From the NCBI GenBank assembly GCA_029379385.1, contig CM055607.1, positions 17,794,001 through 17,858,000 on the forward strand: a DNA stretch of 64,000 bases. The letters run 5' to 3'. Below are positions 60,431 through 64,000 of this stretch, in pieces. The notes under the pieces were generated by a model that was given only the letters and a program-made list of their open reading frames with translations, ran no database searches and had not been told where the DNA came from. Position 1 is the first letter of the stretch; each line of letters opens with the position of its first letter. The position numbers were made by a program, and so were the translations under genes. The DNA is from Quillaja saponaria. Lineage: Eukaryota > Streptophyta > Magnoliopsida > Fabales > Quillajaceae.

Positions 60431-61839
60431 TGATTACCAATTCCAGAAATAGGACTAACTGTAAGCCGAGAGTCATCGTCATCCACTAAACTAATCCGAA
60501 ACTCATTCCGATAGTACGCTGCCTGTCTGATAACCTGTTGCACACCTCAGCTTTTACCACTGAAATGTTTGTCATTCCTAGCCTTCCTTATATGCCAAAG
60601 AATGAAAGCAATCTTAGTAGCATCCTTCTCCCTTGGAAATCTATCCAAAGTGGCTGGAAGCCAAGCTACAAGTGACGTTGAGTGCATATTGATAGAGTGT
60701 AATGCAATGCAGACGACATCAATACATGCTGTGTAAATGGGCATTCCACAAATAAATGGATATGGCTTTCGTCCCTGTCACAACATACAGGGCATGAAAC
60801 AAATGATAATGGAACTCATCGATTGATGTTCACCAAAACAGCAAGCCTATCATGACAAAATCTCTAAAGAAAACTCTTCATTTTATTTGCCACATTTTTC
60901 TCCCTATAGGATAGTTCAAGTCATCCTCCTTCCATGTTTCTACTATGATAAAGAATGTCATAGTAGATTTAACAGTTTAAGAACCCATTTGTTAAAAATT
61001 CCAAACTACACGATCAGGAGCTCTAGTGGTACTGATAGGCATAATAATAATAAGAGCAACTTGCTCAAGGAAAAAAAATAAAAAATAAATAAATAATTAA
61101 GGGTAGAAGAATTCCAAGAACCATGTTCATCAGTCAATTAGGAGACACATTTAATTTCATTAGGAGCGGAAGGTAAAACCTGAGTTTTATATGGGAAGCC
61201 AAGAGGAGGCCAAGCAGATTCTCGAATATTGATTTGTGTCCCATCACTAACCATTCATCTAGCTCCCTGCTCTATCACCCTTCTTCCCTCAAAAAAGCTT
61301 CTCCAAGCCCAAGAACAATTACCACAAGCCTTAGCAAGAGTGAAACTCATATAAGGGAAATACTTGCCTTTGAAAATAAGAAAAAACAATGAGTGTTCTC
61401 ATTCTGCATTAGCGTCCAACCATGTTTGCCCAGCAGGACTAGATTAAAAGCTACAAAGTCCTGGAAGCCCAAGCACCAGTTTGTTTGGATTTACAAATAG
61501 TATCCCAACAAATCCAGTGTATTTTCCTCTCATTATCCTTTTAACCCACTAGAAATGAGCAACAATACGATTTAATTCCTTGCAGAAAGTACATGGAAGC
61601 TTAAAGCATGACATAGTATACACAGGTAATGCCGAGGCAACAACCTCAATCAAAGTTTCCTTCCCTGCACTACTCAAGAATTTTTCCTTCCACCCCTGAA
61701 GTTTGACAACCAACCTCTGTTTTAATTCTGAAAAAGTAGCTTTTTTTTTATATGGAAATTAAAGCCAGCAATCCCAGATATTTGTCAGTTGTGCTAACAT
61801 GGCTTATTCCCAAGCTTTAATCCAGTTGTGATCGAACCC
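60431..61839 (-). pseudogene. Second L1: zinc-binding linker region of ORF2
   Basis: It contains frames such as KIAFILWHIRKARNDKHFSG (60547-60744), the W.IWKARN tether before RNase H, and upstream pieces matching the zf-RVT region in scattered frames. An A-rich patch (61040-61100, AATAATAATAA then AAATAAATAAATAA) interrupts it. Heavily degraded. Confidence 0.7.
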
Positions 61840-62570
61840 GGTGAGTAGTGTTTTGCTAAAGAACACTGCTGATTTCTGCAAGTCGATTTGCTGTCCACTT
61901 ACCATTTCTTAGATCCTTAGAATATCCAGCGCCTTAGAGCATTATTGCTATGAAGCATGGAAAAACAGGAGAGAATCATATGCAAAAAACAAATGAGAGA
62001 CAGAAGGACACTCCTAGTTATCGTAAGCCTATGAATGTCCCCACACTGCTCTGCTCTATACAAAAAATGTGAAAAGTCTTCATGACATAATAGAAACAAA
62101 TACGGTGCAAGGGGATCACTTTGTCAAAGTCCCCGAGATGGCTTAAAGAAACTTTTTAGTTCACCTCCTACCAATACTGAATAGGATACAATTGATACAC
62201 ACTCCATAATCCACCCATAGCTGAAACTGAGCTTACACATCATCTGACGAAGTAATTCCCATTCTACACGGTCGTACTCCTTACTCATATCAAGTTTGAT
62301 CGCCATATTGTAACAGGATCCTCCATTTCTGGTCTTCAAGTGGTGCATAAGTTCATGTGCTACCAAAATATTATCACTTATTAGTCTACCATGAAGGAAA
62401 GCACTTTAGGACAAGCTGATCACTATAGACATAACCAGTTTCATTCGAAGAGCAAGGACTTTCGAAATAATCTTATAGAAGACAGTACAGAGACTAATGG
62501 ATCTAATATTCTGCATACTTCTAGGAGGCTTCGCTTTAGGAATTAAAGAGATGAGGGTATGATCTTCAAC
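61840..62570 (-). pseudogene. Second L1: reverse transcriptase of ORF2
   Basis: Blocks on the minus strand: FYKIISKVLALRMK and SAFLHGRLISDNILVAHELM (RT blocks 1-2), MAIKLDMSKEYDRVEWELL (catalytic Asp), SFFKPSRGL then a stop and SDPLAPYLFLL (block 4), and FFAYDSLLFFHAS (block 5) where the first Asp of the ADD pair is Tyr. So besides its frame breaks, one catalytic Asp is lost. Confidence 0.85.
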
Positions 62571-63953
62571 AATTTACCACCATAAAAGAAACTACGGACT
62601 GCACCACATACCTCTCTGCCAATGATATTCCAATATTCTTGGAGAAATTTACCAATAAAACCATCGTCACCTGGAGCATTCTGAATTGGACTGGTTTAGT
62701 TAACCTTCTATTCATGGAATTTGTGATCTTAGTCAAACTATAAAGGCCTGTTAGATTGAAACAATTTATGAAAATAATTAGAGGCAATGTTCACCACCTC
62801 ATGATCACCAGAACACCATACTCCATGCTCATCTTCCAACCCCGGTATCTTATTCGAGTGTCTCCTTGTATTGTGGATGTATGAAAAAATAGTGTATTTT
62901 TGTCACCCCATTTCAGCCAGTTCAAACGAGACTCTGCTTCCAGTATTGTCCGTCCCTTCGATATTCTTTAATCAGAGCATATTCAACAGCTTCAATACGG
63001 CCTTGGTCATATACATTGAGGTTACTCTTCAACACACCCAATTCCTTCTGAAGTTCTCTAATTTTTCTCTTCAAATTTGAATTGTGCTCTCTATTCCAAA
63101 CCAAAGCATGCCTGCAAATCTTAAATTTTGTTAAGACTTTAAACATCTTTGATCCGTGGACATTAGCAAAATTCCAAGAAGAATCCACTAGTTCCTAAAT
63201 TTGACCATCCTTAGTTCATCGAGCATCAAAACGAAACTGCCTCTTCGCTTTGGTTCTAAGAGGATTGGAATCCAATAGAATTGGTCTGTGATCCGATCCC
63301 AACTCATTCAGATGAAACACTCTAGCAATGGCATAAGTGCATCTCAGTTATCCTGATACCTCAAAACGATCCAACCTTTCTTGTATAAGCCTCGCTCATT
63401 CTCTATGAATGCTCCAAGTAAATGGATGCCCATCAAAACATGTGTCCAACAAGTCACAGTCAACAACAAAAGAATTCAAATACACCATTTCGGAGTGCTG
63501 CAAAGCTTTGCCACCACTCTTCTCATCTGGCTGTAACATAGAATTAAAATCCCTTCCTACAAAGACAAAATTGGAACATGCCTTCACCATAATCTTGATA
63601 GCCTCAAACTGACTTCTGCGAGTACTGTTGTCACAACTTAGGTAAACATTGAACCCATTCCAAACTACGTTCCTTGTCACCTGTCTCATATTAAACATAG
63701 AATCGAGACGAAGAGGACACCTGCAATTTAACATTACATTTCCAACATAAAGCCAAACCCCTTGATAATCCCTCCAGGTCGACCACATAATAATTTAAAA
63801 ATCCACAAACAAAGCCAACGTCGAACTATAGCTTCTTTATTCTTGGTTTCTGCCAAAAAAGAACCTGTGGGGAGTGAGCCTTGAAGAGCTCTTTTAGATA
63901 GGGGATTGTCATGGGACTCCCCGTACCTTGAGAATTCAGGAGAGCAGTTTCAT
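62571..63953 (-). pseudogene. Second L1: ORF2 start, endonuclease and linker
   Basis: ATG at 63953 opens MKLLS. A frame change then gives NSQGTGSPMTIPYLKELFKA and FLAETKNKEAIVRRW (catalytic Glu). GRDFNSMLQPDEKSGGK near 63550 is the GDFN block with an Arg inserted, followed by GHPFTWS near 63415. The linker KWGDKNT-like stretch and the pre-RT segment 63188-62566 follow in several frames. The start codon is chosen because plant L1 ORF2 normally begins M-K-x-L-S-W-N. Confidence 0.82.
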
Positions 63954-64000
63954 TCATATATTAGACTAGGGCCACTCACGGTTGGATGCCTCCACCGATT

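Larger units (their letters stand above)
59901..64000 (-). mobile_element. Second plant L1 LINE (-), 5' end beyond the window
   Basis: T-rich sequence at 59901-59920 (the poly(A) tail read on the plus strand) marks the 3' end. ORF2 runs leftward from a start at about 63953 to about 60010, roughly 3.9 kb, the usual length, with endonuclease, RT, zinc-binding linker and RNase H in normal order and no inversion. Multiple stops and frameshifts break it. ORF1 and the 5' UTR would lie to the right of the window. Its sequence is clearly diverged from the L1 at 10281-27962. Confidence 0.88.

Overview
This is a nuclear window from a flowering plant, almost certainly a dicot. It is strongly AT-rich, has intron-containing plant genes, and is filled with plant-type transposable elements. 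The species cannot be named from the sequence. No tRNA, rRNA or CRISPR feature was recognised. Only two host protein genes are convincing. One is a three-exon CASP (Casparian strip membrane domain protein) gene at 8990-9886 (+). The other is a single-exon F-box gene at 36164-37211 (-), which is split by one frameshift. A short RPA1-like relic lies at about 6907-7333 (-).

Layout. 1-199 is the end of a CACTA element. 803-5514 is a roughly 1 kb TIR element interrupted by a 3.7 kb solo LTR. The CASP gene and its flanks follow. 10281-27962 is one roughly 6 kb plant L1 (LINE) whose 5' part is inverted, the structure left by twin priming. The L1 was later split by LTR insertions at 11146-18703 (itself interrupted by 13040-17067) and at 22058-25954. 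29807-32495 holds two kinds of MITE, a CACTA-like subterminal fragment and a four-copy tandem repeat of about 171-177 bp. 32803-35083 is another solo LTR. After the F-box gene comes a decayed Ty1/copia element with 139-bp LTRs (38118-42760) and a mini-CACTA element (43632-43862). A copia-type LTR end (right edge 46379) lies just left of a further solo LTR (46413-49677). 51040-59890 is an old tandem duplication: its first unit was hit by an LTR (51734-57779, itself hit by 53885-57226) and its second unit by a hAT-like MITE (58608-59162). The right end (59901-64000) is a second, degenerate L1 whose ORF2 starts inside the window at 63953.

The dominant unexpected signal is one family of long solo LTRs. 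It has eight copies in 64 kb, in both orientations, with TGT...ACA ends and mostly exact 5-bp target duplications. No internal gag or pol region is seen in any copy. The copies share a GC-richer block of about 120 bp with pairing ends and a near-palindrome GTACCCTTAGGGTAC. Nesting gives a relative order: the L1 came first, then LTR 11146 entered the L1, then LTR 13040 entered that LTR. The tandem duplication came first, then LTR 51734, then LTR 53885. The genes do not form a pathway. Most of the window is layered retrotransposition around two isolated host genes.
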